A stretch of 64,000 bases of DNA from Phytophthora sp. 'mugwort' (taxonomy: Eukaryota > Oomycota > Peronosporomycetes > Peronosporales > Peronosporaceae), in the NCBI GenBank assembly GCA_033558025.1, contig JAUCEF010000011.1:2294001-2358000 (forward strand), given 5' to 3'. The notes under the pieces were generated by a model, which was given only the letters and a program-made list of their open reading frames with translations, did not search any database and was not told where the DNA came from. This document shows positions 1-11,269 of the stretch, piece after piece (the stretch's first letter is position 1; every line of letters starts with the position of its first letter). A program made the translations under genes and the position numbers.

Positions 1-703
1 TGGCCGCTTTGCTACAGCACGGATAAGTAAGCCGGTTCACGCGAATTCCGGGAGGAAAGACTGGGCTTGCGCTGGCTGAAAACTTCGGGAATGACAATAC
101 CGAAGCCGAAGCCAGTTGAATGGTGAGTGTAAGCGGATATGGTTGCAGCCAATAGGATGGAGGTCTAGACGATTCAGGAAGAGTATATATATCATAGTGG
201 ATCTAATATAAAGCAGATGTACGGCGGTTGTGGAGACTACGCGGAGGGAGACGGCTCACTCTACATCCCCAAACACTTACGCATTAAGATATAGGTTATT
301 TTATGCAGATATCAGCTATTAATAATATGTTTGTGCTAAGTCGGGGAGGGGGGGGCTCCTGACCTGCACAGTATGCTAGATCGTTTTGCTGGAATGAGCA
401 TTGAAATATGATATACTTGCAAGCTACAGGAAGTATAACTTCCACAGGAGTGTACTGCGAGAACTACCGGATACGAACAGCGATTTGTCACTACCTTATT
501 ACCCGTGCGTGCTTAGATCGCTACCGGCATTAGCCCTTTAGAAACCGTACCGATGGTAATTTGGCCAGAAGTGTCAGGATACCAATACTTGTCCAAGTGA
601 GTGTTCAATAACAATAGAACGCCGCGTGGAATTTCGTATTCAATGATAATACTCCATTAAATATTGTTTTGTTTAGAAACGGTCAAAATTACCATTCGCC
701 AAC
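1..703. other. Intergenic DNA, no gene seen
   Basis: I see no protein-like reading frame, tRNA or repeat pair here. There is a short G-run near 346-355. The last about 100 bases are AT-rich and lead directly into the coding start at 704, so they probably hold that gene's promoter. Confidence 0.5.
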
Positions 704-1396
704 ATGATGCTGCTGCTCGCCGTCACGCTGGCCCTCTTAACGTCTCCGTCAAGCTCTTCCCCGTCCAGAGATGCTCCTCTCGTGATCGAGTTTCGTCCAG
801 AGTCTCCTCTCACGTCGCAGCGCGTGCTGTACGGCGTGCCGCAGCTCTTCCGCGTCTCAGAGCTGCATCCCGCCACGGTCTACGATATCAAAGTGTCGTA
901 TCCGGCCACGCAGCCATCGCTCTTAACGTTGCAGGTGGAGCGGGTGCTGCTGCCGCTGCCCGTTGTGGGTGCTGCTTCTTTTGACGTTAATAATGCAAAT
1001 ATTGCAGGAAATGTCATGAAAAACACCGCTTTGTCTCCTCGCCGAAAATTGCTAAACACGGCCAAACTCCGGCTGCACCCGATGGAGATGGAGACACATG
1101 AGTCGGTACGGTATCGTCTCGAGCTGCCAGGGGGCGCCATCGAGGTGGAGTTTTCCCTCTTAGCGGAGGTGGAAGGAGTGCGACGTCCAGACTCCCAGTT
1201 AGAAATGGACGAGTGCGTGTTTAACATTGTGGTGGAGGAAGTGCTGCTGGAGGCTTTCCCGAGAAATACGTTGGTGCTGATCGGGTGGTTGATAATATTG
1301 CTCTTCGTGAGTGGGAAATGGGCACTACCGTATTTGGAGAAGAAAATCGCTCTTGGGTGTGTGGAGGACAAAGTAAATGAAATCAAGGAATCGTAG
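704..1396 (+). CDS. Predicted type I membrane protein, unknown function
   Basis: Intronless reading frame of 230 residues. It opens with a hydrophobic leader (MMLLLAVTLALLTSP) typical of a secretory signal peptide, continues as a beta-rich domain of about 165 residues without cysteine pairs, and has one strong hydrophobic span near residues 188-210 followed by a short charged tail (ending EIKES). This predicts a luminal or extracellular domain, one membrane pass and a small cytosolic tail, so the endoplasmic reticulum or plasma membrane is the likely site. I do not recognise the family. The start is the first in-frame ATG and is followed at once by the leader, which supports it. Codon use looks like that of the neighbouring genes and no transposon motif is present, so it is probably a genuine conserved gene. 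Confidence 0.7.
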   Translation: MMLLLAVTLALLTSPSSSSPSRDAPLVIEFRPESPLTSQRVLYGVPQLFRVSELHPATVYDIKVSYPATQPSLLTLQVERVLLPLPVVGAASFDVNNANIAGNVMKNTALSPRRKLLNTAKLRLHPMEMETHESVRYRLELPGGAIEVEFSLLAEVEGVRRPDSQLEMDECVFNIVVEEVLLEAFPRNTLVLIGWLIILLFVSGKWALPYLEKKIALGCVEDKVNEIKES

Positions 1397-3228
1397 GTAC
1401 GGGTCGAGTTGAGATTTTTATGGAGAAGATGGGGACTAGCCGGTTAAATGAACTGGTAAATTCACCGAGATGTGGAACTTGAAAGTGCACTAAAGTATAT
1501 ATTCGATTTTGTTGACGAGGAAGCGGTCGAGTGCGAGTGGAAACATGTTCATTTTGTCTCGTTCGCTGGAGGCTAACTTCGCTTTCTACTGTAGTCGTTC
1601 CAGAAACGGAAAACTACAGCACTAAGTTGCTGAATGCTGCGTTCACTGCTGCTAAGCAGGTCTATGCTAGTAACGTGACTGCAGCAATAACCCGCAAAAC
1701 CTTTTCTCGCAGTGCGAAGCATATCGTAATTTTCGCTGCAAAACCTCATCCATTTCACGTCTCCAGAGAACAATGATCTTGTGGCATTCTGGAGCTGTGG
1801 CGAGAGTCGTTTGTTTTTGCACGGACGAAGTGCAATCTCATGCGGGCGTAGTGCTTTTTGGACCCTCAGTCACTGTTGTAAAGTTGACTACTCTTAAATG
1901 TAAAATGCTGAGCAATAGATACCTACAATTTGGGTAAAAGTAGCATCCTAAGTTTTATGCCATCACCAGAGAATACTGCGTAAGGCTCCTTCCTTCATCT
2001 TGTGCTGATTTCATCTAGTACTTTTTGTCTTATACGTCGAAAAAATTAAAAAAACATGACACGCTTTGATATTTACCGTATTTTGCTTTGCTGAGTGTGA
2101 CAAGCAATCTCGGCACCGAGCAACGGCCAAATTTTACCCGATTTTAGCCGTTCGCTCGACTGAACCTTCACACGCTTCGTCGTGTAACCTTCACGGAACT
2201 GCGTGGAGCGTGGGCAAATTGATGTTGCTGCACAACTTTTCTCCTCTTCGACCATCTTGCGGTCACTGAGGGCACTATTCCTTTGTCGTATGCCTCAACG
2301 AAAATGCAGCTTTACCGAGCCCTTTATCCGTGCTGTAGAGCTCTTCACTGTGCAAAATCATAATCACACCACCAGCGTACTGATGAATAGTGCAACGTGG
2401 TCGAGGTAGTAGGTCAGATCATCCAGCACCAGCAAGTGTACAAATCCCGTCGCTGGTCAGAAACACCGTGTCGGCACGATTTAGCTTTGGTAACGTTATG
2501 TAGAATTTGTAACGCTTGCCAACCCTTTCGTTCTCGGCCCCCTATATCTCGACCAATCCATCGTTCTTCGAAGACTTGAGTGGAATATATATTTTTGCAA
2601 CAGCAATCTTAATTTTCGGTACACAGAGAGAAAAGGTTGTCACTACACAATGCTGCGCTCACATTGCCGCGATAGATTCTCTCCTACGCCGCGTTGGTGT
2701 TAAAGTACTGGTGCTTTTCATTCCTGTAAATCAAGGACTGTCAGGCGACGGGCATTGGACATTCATCGAAAAGCTCCAAACTTCGGTGACCAACGTTCGC
2801 TAATCTCAGTCTTGGAAGTATTGGAATATACGTAAAGTAAGTGAATGGCACTCGCAAGGAGTAGTGTGAGTAGTGTGACCGTAGTTGGCGTGACGGATCC
2901 ATCGGATCGAAGTGTCTACAGTGTCATGGAACGCATTGAAGCCATGAACACTTGACTTCAAAGCTCCCATTTGCAGGAAATCTCCAGCCTAAGTCACTAC
3001 TGAAGAGAAAGAGTTACGACATTAGTAATGTCTAATATTCTGGGACCAGCTAGGACGAATTGATCATTGTTTACAAGAAACCTGGGATTTGATTATGAAA
3101 GTCTAAACGAGAGCAGCATCACTTCGAGGCTGCCATTCGTGCGCTATCTTATACCCGACGCATCAGGCCAGGCAGAAAAAAAGCTGGAATCTTCCAACGC
3201 ACGATAGTTCACTGGGAGCCGCGATAGC
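1397..3228. other. Intergenic DNA between opposed genes
   Basis: About 1.8 kb with only short frames that show no recognisable domain. It lies between the ends of two converging genes. It may contain eroded transposon DNA, but nothing here can be assigned. Confidence 0.4.
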
Positions 3229-4846
3229 TCACAACTTAATGAGCTCGGAAACGTGCTGCAAGTGCTGCTGTGATTCCTGTCGCTTCGGCTGGCGCAGCTT
3301 CGGTAATCGTTGAAGTTTAATGCACCGAAGATGAGACTGTAACTTCGACTGGAACAACTCAAGTGTTTCACTCAGCGAGTCCACGTCACTAGGACCGATG
3401 AGCGAGTTTCCACTAAGTAGAAGCTCCTCCAATGTGGCATTTCCAGGAGCGTATTGTACACCATTCACATTCTCCAGGACAGGTAGACCGAGGTGCGTAA
3501 TGATTGTCGCACGGTCAATCTTCTTTTTAGCTTTCTTTGCTTGCTCCAGCTATTGAGATCGAGAGTGATGACGTGTAAGAATTAACGTTAAGACAACAAT
3601 GTCGCCAAAATATTCCATAGTTCTCCTCGTACCTGAGCTTGAATTTGGTTCTCTGCTGCGTCAAGTTCCGCGAGAAGTTCTGGAGGTGCTGCGTATTTCG
3701 TCAGTCCGTCCACCAAAAGCTTTGCTCTGAGGCAAAAAATAACAACATAATTTTGTGGTAAGATACACATTAATCACTGGCATTGGAGCTTGGTATTTGA
3801 TACTTACCCACGTCCGGAGATGTTGTTATTGGCGAATGAGAGCGTCTTGAGTTTCGTGTTAAAGGGCAGCGCGTGAGCGAAAGCACGTGCGCCTGCATCA
3901 CCGATAGAGTTCTGGAACAGATTAAGAGCTTCCAGTGTCTTGTTCTGACGCACCGCTTTAGCCATTGCCACAGCTCCTCGAGACGTTATTCCGTTCGCTC
4001 GCAGCGACAGGAAAATCAGCGCCGAGCTCTCACTTAACAATTGAGCGAACATCTCGGACGGGTCTTCGTCTCCCCCGGAGTGTAAATCCTCTTGCATACG
4101 GAGCACAAATTGTTGATCTTCACTCAGTTCCTTCTCTTGCTGAGTGTTTGCACCAGCACGAGGTGTTGGTTGATGTGGTTTGCTGGTAGCACCAGCTGAC
4201 GGGGGTCTAGAAGCTTTTTTCGGAGCTGAAGGAGGTCGTGAAGCTACCTCTGAAGGTCGAGGCGGACTCGCACTTAAGGCTTTGTCTCTGTTTGCATTCA
4301 TTCCTTCAGCAGAATTCCATTCCAACTGGAGAGCAGTCACGTGCGTCTTAGAGATCGTCGAGCACAGCAATTCAAGTTGCTCCTTGTTCAATCCCACGTT
4401 AAAGAGGCTAAAAAACAGTTAATTAGTGGTAAGATCCGACGTTCAAGCGAGACAAAGGCCTAACTGAGATGTTAATCGTACCAGACTGTACGAACTTTGG
4501 TTGAGAACGGGAGTGCGAAGCACAGTGCGCGGCAGTTACCATCATCCAGTTGCCAATGTTTGATCGAGATTTGCTCCACTTCACTCACGTCGTAGATGTT
4601 GCTACTCGCCTCGCTAGACGTCGCACCTTGACGTTCCTCCTCGTCGGGGTGCAGTGGGAGCAATTGGGGGTGAGGGATCAAGTTGCGCAGTGTGCAGTAC
4701 GCGAGCAGATCCCTTCGAAAAACGTGTGCAGGTGGTAAAGCTGCTAACGCTTTTGACACGACATCGTCGTCAAGCGGGACTTGGCGCTGAGCGTTCGCAG
4801 CAGGGGACCACACGCCTCGAGGCAAAGCACCTGGACGGAAAACCAT
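3229..4846 (-). CDS. Leucine-rich-repeat protein (RNI-like), four exons
   Basis: Joined from four exons with good GT-AG borders and matching phase: 4846-4482, 4407-3808, 3726-3633 and 3549-3229, giving 459 residues. Repeats of the ribonuclease-inhibitor type occur before and after a Pro/Ser/Ala-rich linker; examples are SLRANGITSRGAVAMAKAV and LNLFQNSIGDAGARAFAHAL. A Lys-rich helix (LEQAKKAKKK) follows, then one more repeat-like segment (ATLEELLLSGNSL) and a basic Gln-rich tail. Such proteins are binding scaffolds without catalytic activity. The linker and charged helix resemble LRR proteins of cilia (for example LRRC71), but that identity is only a guess. The first exon ends inside a repeat and the join restores it (TVCLFNVGLNKEQ), which supports the model. 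Confidence 0.75.
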
Positions 4847-5412
4847 TTCTGTGAACGTAGGCTGGAATAACCACGAAACAAATCGTAAATAAATGTAACG
4901 GAGACCGACGAGGATAAATAACGTCGCATCCGGGAATTCTATGCTTGGCGGGATTCACAGGAAAAAGTCGTGAGCCTTTATGCCCCCAACGTTGTGAGCA
5001 TCTTGGCGGCCTGCTTCAACATGTTGCATCGTCTCTGTCAGACTCGACCAACAGAACCAAGTACATGTAATGTGTACAATGTAGCCACATCTGCTACAAT
5101 ACAATGCTCCACTTTATCCCCTTCACTTAACCGAGTTGCAATTTAAGTTCAGGAAGAACCGCTTTGCAACTTTTGCTGCGTTGCTCAAGTTCACGGACGT
5201 GTATAATGGAGAGCTACAGGAGCACATGACACTGTAGAAATGGGGGAGAACAACTTAGAGCCCAAATGTGCATAGCCATCACACGTGAATCATGAAGAAG
5301 CTCGCAGATCGCCACCACTCGGTCGCTCTGCATAGATATTTAATTGCGTCAAAATCGTACAACGACTCCTTCCGTCGTTGATTTCGTTTTGGTTCCACAC
5401 GTCATCATCATT
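4847..5412. other. Intergenic DNA, no gene seen
   Basis: AT-rich stretch between the start of the LRR gene and the 3' end of the FYVE-SYLF gene, both on the minus strand. It should hold the LRR gene's promoter. No coding or repeat signal was found. Confidence 0.45.
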
Positions 5413-7281
5413 CTACGTGGCGTTGTGCACATGTGAACACGTCTTGCATTTCTTTGAGAAGGCCTTAGGGACGAAAGTTTGGCACCGGCAAGAGTTACAC
5501 GGTCCCTGTGTGGCAGTCGCTGCCGATGGGCGCCGTTGCGAACCCCCTGACGCTTCAAACTGCGCTATTCCTTCCATGGCCTGGCCGATAGCCTCGTATA
5601 GGCACTGTGCGGCGCGTGGGTGGGGCACTGCACCACTCAAAATCTCCTCCGGTGTAAGCTTCTGGCCATAAAAGTTGCTGTTCATCTCGGACCGCGCCGT
5701 GATTACAGCTCCATGCAGCGAAATGCCTGCAAACAGTCCACGACTGTGAGAGTAGCTGTAATTAGCGTTAAAGCCACCTCGACTGGCTGCGGCCTGCGCT
5801 AGTGCATCGCGTCCGTAAGGTCCAACCGCCACACTCAAACCACCACCAACATTCACCTGAGTACGGTGGAAAACCTTGACAGCATTCTTGGAGCCCATGA
5901 TAATCATAAACTCGATCAATTCCCCTCCACCTTCGAGGCCACCGCCAATTCCAGCAGTACCGATAGCGGACGGGGCTGACCACGAGCCATCGTCAAGCTT
6001 GGCAATGACAATACCCGTACCCATCTTGGCCGTGATAAGTAGCCCAGCCTTGATAACGGTGAGGAAGGCAATGCCTTGTGCCCGCTTGAGGAAGTTAACT
6101 GGAATGTAGCGATCACTATCAGCGCCGAAATCGGGGCGGAAAAAGTTGCCTAGAATATCAGCTGCTGAGCGACACGCGCTCTCAAGAGATCGACTATACG
6201 GTAGATGCAGCCGCGTCTTGGCCTTGTGCGGGTTCGCCTTGTGACAGTTGGCGTACTGTGTGTTCAAACCGTCCTGGAAGCACTGCAAAATCGGCGCGCA
6301 GATCGTGCAGACTCGCTGTGGGTGTGCCGGGTCGTACTTCTTCTTCATGCTCTCACTCGCCACCTGGTCGGGTGAGATCAACATCCTTGCTGGGGAGCAG
6401 GAGTGGCACACACTCGCTCCGCACTTCCTGCAATGATGTCTCCGTCGTTTTAAGTCAAAAACTTCGCTGCAAATGGCACATTTTGGGTTGTCAGCATACC
6501 GACTCATGGTTAGTCTCGATGTAGGTCCTGTCGGAGCTGCGGGGATCAGCTCACCACTGGTATTGCTCGACGTGTCACTGTCGATACTGTCTCGTCGGAT
6601 CAATTCCGACGCCGAGTACGGTCGTCTGTCCCCAGACGGTCGCATCTGAACGGGTAGCGGCGGGGTTGTGGTCATTCCTATGCTCGAAACTGGTCGTCGG
6701 GTATGAGATGACGTCCTATCACCTGCGCTAGTAACGATTGTCGAGCCGCCTGCTCGCTTACTCTTGACATGGACTTTGACCAGCTTCTTCCTCTTCTTGT
6801 CGTCCGGAATGAGTCTCGCCAGCTGTGGCAGCATGTGCTCTAGCATGAGATCGCTGCCGAAGTAGGTGCCAAGTCTTTCGTAGAAGACGCGGGCGCGCAG
6901 CTCGCCCTGTCCGAACTGCTTGCAGTCCGTCTTAAAGGCCGTGACCACCTCGTCGTGATCCTTATTGGCACCTCGAACCGCCGCAAGCATCCTCCTGTAG
7001 ATCGCAGCGGCCTCTTCCCCCGCCGCCGCGGGTGGGACGTCGATTTTCTCGTTGTCTTTCTCTTTCTCCTTGTTTTTCTCTCGTTCTTTCTTCTTCTTGG
7101 GACGGTCCTTGGGGACATTTCGGCGGCTAATGCCCGTGCTAGTAGCGGAGCTTCCCACGGCTCGTGTGGTGAGGACAGAGGAGGAAGAAGAAGATTTGGA
7201 GCCGGGGAAGCGGAAGCCGCACTGTGAGCAGGAGCGCATGCCCGGGGAAACCCCAGCGCGGCAGGAAGGGCAAGCCGCCAT
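5413..7281 (-). CDS. FYVE zinc finger and SYLF domain protein
   Basis: Single exon, 622 residues. Order of parts: an N-terminal zinc ribbon (Cys4, Cys7, Cys18, Cys21); a Lys/Glu-rich low-complexity stretch; a helical segment (about 95-175) resembling the C-terminal tail of ZNF598/Hel2 proteins; a Ser/Thr linker; a FYVE finger (about 265-340) with the signature RRRHHCRKCGASVC and a closing RVCTIC; a SYLF/Ysc84 domain (about 365-560; AGLLITAKMGTGIVIA, GIGGGLEGGGE); and two CxxC pairs near the C-terminus. FYVE fingers bind phosphatidylinositol 3-phosphate on endosomes and SYLF domains bind phosphoinositides and actin, so an endosome or autophagy adaptor is likely. FYVE-SYLF fusions are known in oomycetes and plants. 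The ATG at 7281 lies directly before the zinc ribbon. Confidence 0.9.
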   Translation of the reverse strand: MAACPSCRAGVSPGMRSCSQCGFRFPGSKSSSSSSVLTTRAVGSSATSTGISRRNVPKDRPKKKKEREKNKEKEKDNEKIDVPPAAAGEEAAAIYRRMLAAVRGANKDHDEVVTAFKTDCKQFGQGELRARVFYERLGTYFGSDLMLEHMLPQLARLIPDDKKRKKLVKVHVKSKRAGGSTIVTSAGDRTSSHTRRPVSSIGMTTTPPLPVQMRPSGDRRPYSASELIRRDSIDSDTSSNTSGELIPAAPTGPTSRLTMSRYADNPKCAICSEVFDLKRRRHHCRKCGASVCHSCSPARMLISPDQVASESMKKKYDPAHPQRVCTICAPILQCFQDGLNTQYANCHKANPHKAKTRLHLPYSRSLESACRSAADILGNFFRPDFGADSDRYIPVNFLKRAQGIAFLTVIKAGLLITAKMGTGIVIAKLDDGSWSAPSAIGTAGIGGGLEGGGELIEFMIIMGSKNAVKVFHRTQVNVGGGLSVAVGPYGRDALAQAAASRGGFNANYSYSHSRGLFAGISLHGAVITARSEMNSNFYGQKLTPEEILSGAVPHPRAAQCLYEAIGQAMEGIAQFEASGGSQRRPSAATATQGPCNSCRCQTFVPKAFSKKCKTCSHVHNAT

Positions 7282-7433
7282 TGCCCTCTATTAGATGAGT
7301 GGCCAGTTCGCGGACGTCTGGGGGTATTTTGACCAATTAAAGACGTGGTTGAGACTAGATGATAGCCTATCAGAGGCTGCGTCGTTTCGCGATAGATGGC
7401 TACACTTATGAAAAGTATCATTTGAAAAAGGGT
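7282..7433. promoter_or_regulatory. Shared divergent promoter region
   Basis: Only 152 bp separate the start of the FYVE-SYLF gene (minus) from the signal-peptide methionine of the membrane-protein gene (plus), so both promoters must lie here or overlap the genes. This follows from position alone; I identified no specific promoter element. Confidence 0.35.
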
Positions 7434-9221
7434 ATGAGATTGCTGCACTGCGCTGTGCTGGCTGTGGGGTACCTTACGGTGGTGCAATGGTGTGTACGTG
7501 CCGTGGAGACTGCGTTTAACTTGCACTTCGTGTATGAAGACCCGAAGCGGTTATTGGCGGGGCAGACGACCGTAGGCGGGCCTCGCGTCCGCTGGAACAC
7601 ACAGTCTGTCATCACTGCGTTTGGCATGGAGCAAGGGGCAAGGCTGGAGCTGAAGATCACGGATCTTCATATTGTTGCGGCGACGAACGCGACGCTTGTG
7701 AGTGCAGTGCCCGTGGTCTTCACGTTGTACGACAACGATCAATGGCGTTCGTACGCGGTGATCAAGCTGCTCGAGGTGCACATACGAAGCGATTTCGTTT
7801 TGTGCCATTATCCTGCTGCGATGCGCTATGCGGTCCCACCTCCTGATCAGACGGTTGCGCTTCCGTGGACATTCTCATTTGATATCCACAAGTCGAGTCA
7901 GTATACGTTGCAGGCGCAGATCTGTGGGGATGCCTCGGTAAACGTCACGGTAGGTGAGAAACTCGAGTGATGGAGTGTCAAAAAACTAGCTACAGTATCA
8001 GAATTATTGTCTATTATTTTTGCCGAGGCAGGGACATGCAAGCATGGTAAATCTTGGCTACGATGGTGAGCTGTCGGAGCATTTGGGTGTTCAGGAGCTT
8101 GGTCTCCGACCACTGTACAAAGGTACTCTTTTGGCTAGTGATTTCGCCTGAAGTAAGACTGCTCACATGCTTACAGTGCTGTTTGTGGTATATCTCGCTG
8201 CGATGGTGCTGTGGATACTGGAATGTTACTTCTGGCGCCGCAATGTCTCGGTAAGAGTACGTTTCATCATTTTTTATTTCGGTATGATAATGGTTGCTTT
8301 CTGTAAGATAGAAGATTTGCTACGTGTTTCAAGCGACGCTGCAAGCCAAGGCGCTGTCAGTCGCTTTGAAACTTGCATTCTACAGTGAGCTCAGTGTGCG
8401 TGGAGAAGTTTACGTGTTTCTCGACATTGCGCAGGACATTGGAGAAAGCGTCACGAGTGCCGCCTTGCTGGGAGTATCAGTTCTCGCTTCTCTAGGGTGG
8501 TCGATCACTCGAGCTCGTCTTTCGCGCAAAGAAACTTTCTCGCTATTACTGCTTGCTGTGGTATATTTTGTCGTTTCAGTCAGTAAGGCAATGTGTCGAC
8601 TAGCTGACGCCCAGCAATGCCGCGGGTTCCTACTGTCAGAGTACGCTCTGCAGTCGATGATGATGTTAGGCGTCATCGTTGCGCTCAACTTCACCATTGC
8701 GCAGCTAAAACTTGCAGTCAATTACGAACGATGGAACTGCTTTGTGACACCGCTCACATACATGAAACTCGAGCAATTCCAGTGCGTAGTAGGTAGCTCT
8801 TGACCATGCTATGAAGCTGACGACAATTTCTGTTTCTATATTGTAGGCGATTTCGTTTTGTATTTCTTGGTTACCTGCTCATGCCTACATTTCTGCTACT
8901 TCTGAGCGTAAGAATTTTCTAAACCAGTTGCTGGCATACAGATTTTTCATCTGACATTATTTTTGGTTAACTTTCAGCTCGTCGTGGTCACGCCGCCAGG
9001 GTATTGGCGATACGCCTGGACTAACACGCTTCTCACTGAAGTTACAACGCTGGCGGTTGTAATCAACATTGGTCTGGTCGTTCGACCGACAGATTTATAC
9101 ATCTACTTGCGGGTACGAAAAAGTTCCAATAGATTTATCAATAAGTTGAGCTTGTAGCTAACGTGGGTTGATAAATATGGGTAGACTGCAATAAATACTT
9201 CTCCAGATGCCACTACGGTGA
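7434..9221 (+). CDS. GOST/GPR180-like seven-transmembrane protein
   Basis: Seven exons with consistent phase: 7434-7949, 8032-8122, 8177-8250, 8312-8781, 8847-8907, 8978-9112 and 9207-9221, giving 453 residues. An upstream in-frame ATG at 7359 would add 25, but the ATG at 7434 sits right before a signal peptide (MRLLHCAVLAVGYLTV). A soluble beta-rich domain of about 150 residues follows, then a Pro-Leu-Tyr turn (GLRPLYK) and seven hydrophobic spans, the first VLFVVYLAAMVLWILEC and the last around TLAVVINIGLVV. Signal peptide, GOLD-like domain and seven spans is the layout of the GOST family (GPR180/TMEM145, GPR107, TMEM87), which act in Golgi traffic or signalling. Family assignment rests on architecture. 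The last exon codes only MPLR, so the 3' end is the least certain part. Confidence 0.65.
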
Positions 9222-10024
9222 CACGACAGATCACATTAACCCCCCAACCTTAGAAGCTCTCCGACCAAATCCGGCTCAAGTTCCAACTACCCCATCAGGA
9301 AACTCTGCTCCATCTACTCCGATCGAGTCAATACCGACAGCATAATGGGTGGATTGGCGACAGTTAAAAGTTCTCGATAGTCATGCATCCGCAGAAGCTG
9401 AAGATAGGGAATGTTGCATGAGCCGCGTATATTTCTAGGACAAGTAATTCCGCGGATCAATCTTTCGTTTACGTCTTTCGAAGTTCAATTTGTGCGAGGC
9501 GCACCAAGCTAGTATTCATCAATAGTTGGGCCTTTAAACTGATACAGGTAGAGCGGCACCACGCGAGACCTCGGTCATGCTCTTGTTCTGGCGCTACCTT
9601 AGCGGCAATTTATACCGCTAGTAGCTCCGGGATAGTATTTTGTTCGGTTTTCCGACGCAAAATCGATGTTCAGCTTTGCTCTCCCAGTCCGTATTAAGCG
9701 TAAGTTAACGTCAAGGACTGCGCTTGACAGTGTTAGGACTCGAGAAATGCAGACATCTGAGTTCGAATTCACCGCGGTGAAGTCCCCGAGAAGTGGCCCC
9801 GTGATGTCAACGTGAGGCCAACGTGACGTTTGTCAACAGTGCGTTTCCAATCTCCATTCATCATCGTAATCTCCTTTTAGCCAATCGGTTTCTAGACCCC
9901 TTCCAAATTGCTAGCGAAAGGAGTCGGTCTGGTCGGTCCCACTACAGTCAGCCAAACGTCAAGGCATTCGCGCTGCCTCTACGTGGAGGCCGCCAAGACC
10001 GAGGTCACACATTAGACCTTCACC
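9222..10024. other. Intergenic DNA, promoter of hydrolase gene
   Basis: About 800 bp with no convincing frame or repeat. It should contain the terminator of the membrane-protein gene and the promoter of the hydrolase. No element could be named. Confidence 0.4.
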
Positions 10025-11131
10025 ATGGGCAACGGCGTGTCCAGCGAGATGGAGATCTTCGCCGAGGGCGAGATGGAGGCGGAGCTCAAGCGTCTTGGTG
10101 GCACGGGCAACGCTAGTGTCAAGCAGCTGCTGGGCAAGGGCTATCGCGACGTCGTGCAGCTCGTAATCCGCCCCACGCGCGCGCTCTACGATGTGCAGGA
10201 GCTCGGTCCCGAGTGCTTCCAAATCGGCGAGCTCTCAGTGGACCCCATGCGCGACGACGTAACACAAGCCAGACGCAGAGACTACGATCTATACAACGAG
10301 CGCGGCCTGCGCGTGCGCTGCTCACACTGGCAGCTCTTCGCGCAGGGCAGCAGCACGCCGGCTGTTACACCCTGCCTGATCTATCTGCATTCCAACATCG
10401 GGTCGAGACTGGACGCACTGCGTGTGCGCGACGCAGCTTTGAAGCGTGGCTTCTCGGTGCTGGCCTTTGACTGTTGCGGCTCGGGACTCTCCGATGGCAT
10501 TTACGTGACCATGGGCTGGAACGAATCGTTGGACCTGTTTGCCGTGCTGCAGAGTCTGGAGAAGGACGAATCCGTCTCGGACATTTGTCTCTATGCGCAC
10601 AGTATGGGAACGTTCCCCGTTATTACCAACCTTGCCATTCGTGCGGCGGGAGCGGCGGACAAGAAGATGCAGGCCAAGCTGCAGACGCTGCCGCATGTGC
10701 TGCGCACTGGACAGTCGTCGAAGCTGTTCAAGCCTATTCGTGCGATCGTACTGGACAGCGGCTACGCATCAATGAAGGAGGTGAATGAGGGGCTACTCCG
10801 CGAAATGCAACAAGAGGGCTTCCCCGTGCCGAAGGCGGTGATGAAGGTGGCCTTAAGCGCTATTAACAAGAGCGTCAGGAAGCGCACCGAAGTGGATATT
10901 GAGCTGCTGCGTCCTGTGGACTTTGTCGAGCTCTGCTATGCCCCCGCACTCTTTGTTTCTGCGAATAACGATAGGTATGTGTCTAAGGAACAGAGCGACG
11001 AGCTTGCTAACAAATACGCAGGACCCGCCAAGTTGTTTCACGTGGAGGGAGAGCACTATGACCCGCGCGATGCCGCCACGTATACGCAAGCCGTGGATTT
11101 TCTTTACAATGCACTGCACCCGAAACCTTAG
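10025..11131 (+). CDS. Alpha/beta hydrolase, probably N-myristoylated
   Basis: Single exon, 368 residues. The start MGNGVSS matches the N-myristoylation consensus (Gly2, Ser6), suggesting membrane anchoring. The body is an alpha/beta-hydrolase of the serine aminopeptidase/lipase group: an oxyanion strand (LIYLHSN), the sequence AFDCCGSGLSDG, and a nucleophile elbow YAHSMGT in which Ser is the likely nucleophile (the usual Gly is replaced by Ala). Asp in SANNDRYVS and His in VEGEHYDPRD complete a plausible triad in the expected order. The substrate cannot be read from sequence; lipids or thioesters such as S-acyl groups are reasonable. Its 3' end faces that of the TBC gene, 138 bp away. Confidence 0.85.
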   Translation: MGNGVSSEMEIFAEGEMEAELKRLGGTGNASVKQLLGKGYRDVVQLVIRPTRALYDVQELGPECFQIGELSVDPMRDDVTQARRRDYDLYNERGLRVRCSHWQLFAQGSSTPAVTPCLIYLHSNIGSRLDALRVRDAALKRGFSVLAFDCCGSGLSDGIYVTMGWNESLDLFAVLQSLEKDESVSDICLYAHSMGTFPVITNLAIRAAGAADKKMQAKLQTLPHVLRTGQSSKLFKPIRAIVLDSGYASMKEVNEGLLREMQQEGFPVPKAVMKVALSAINKSVRKRTEVDIELLRPVDFVELCYAPALFVSANNDRYVSKEQSDELANKYAGPAKLFHVEGEHYDPRDAATYTQAVDFLYNALHPKP

Positions 11132-11269
11132 GTACTAGCAATTGTATATGATAAACCTCAGTAGCGTAGCCAACGAGTGCACGAATTGTGTCTTTCTTAA
11201 TCGTGCATCAGGTTTGGCCCAAACAAATAAAATAGATACCTCGCTGTCCTAGCTGCAATAGTCTGTCAC

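Noticed and set aside
6840..7526. 228-codon minus-strand frame
   Set aside because: Overlaps the start of the FYVE-SYLF gene in another frame and is Arg/Pro-rich; the true frame carries the zinc ribbon.
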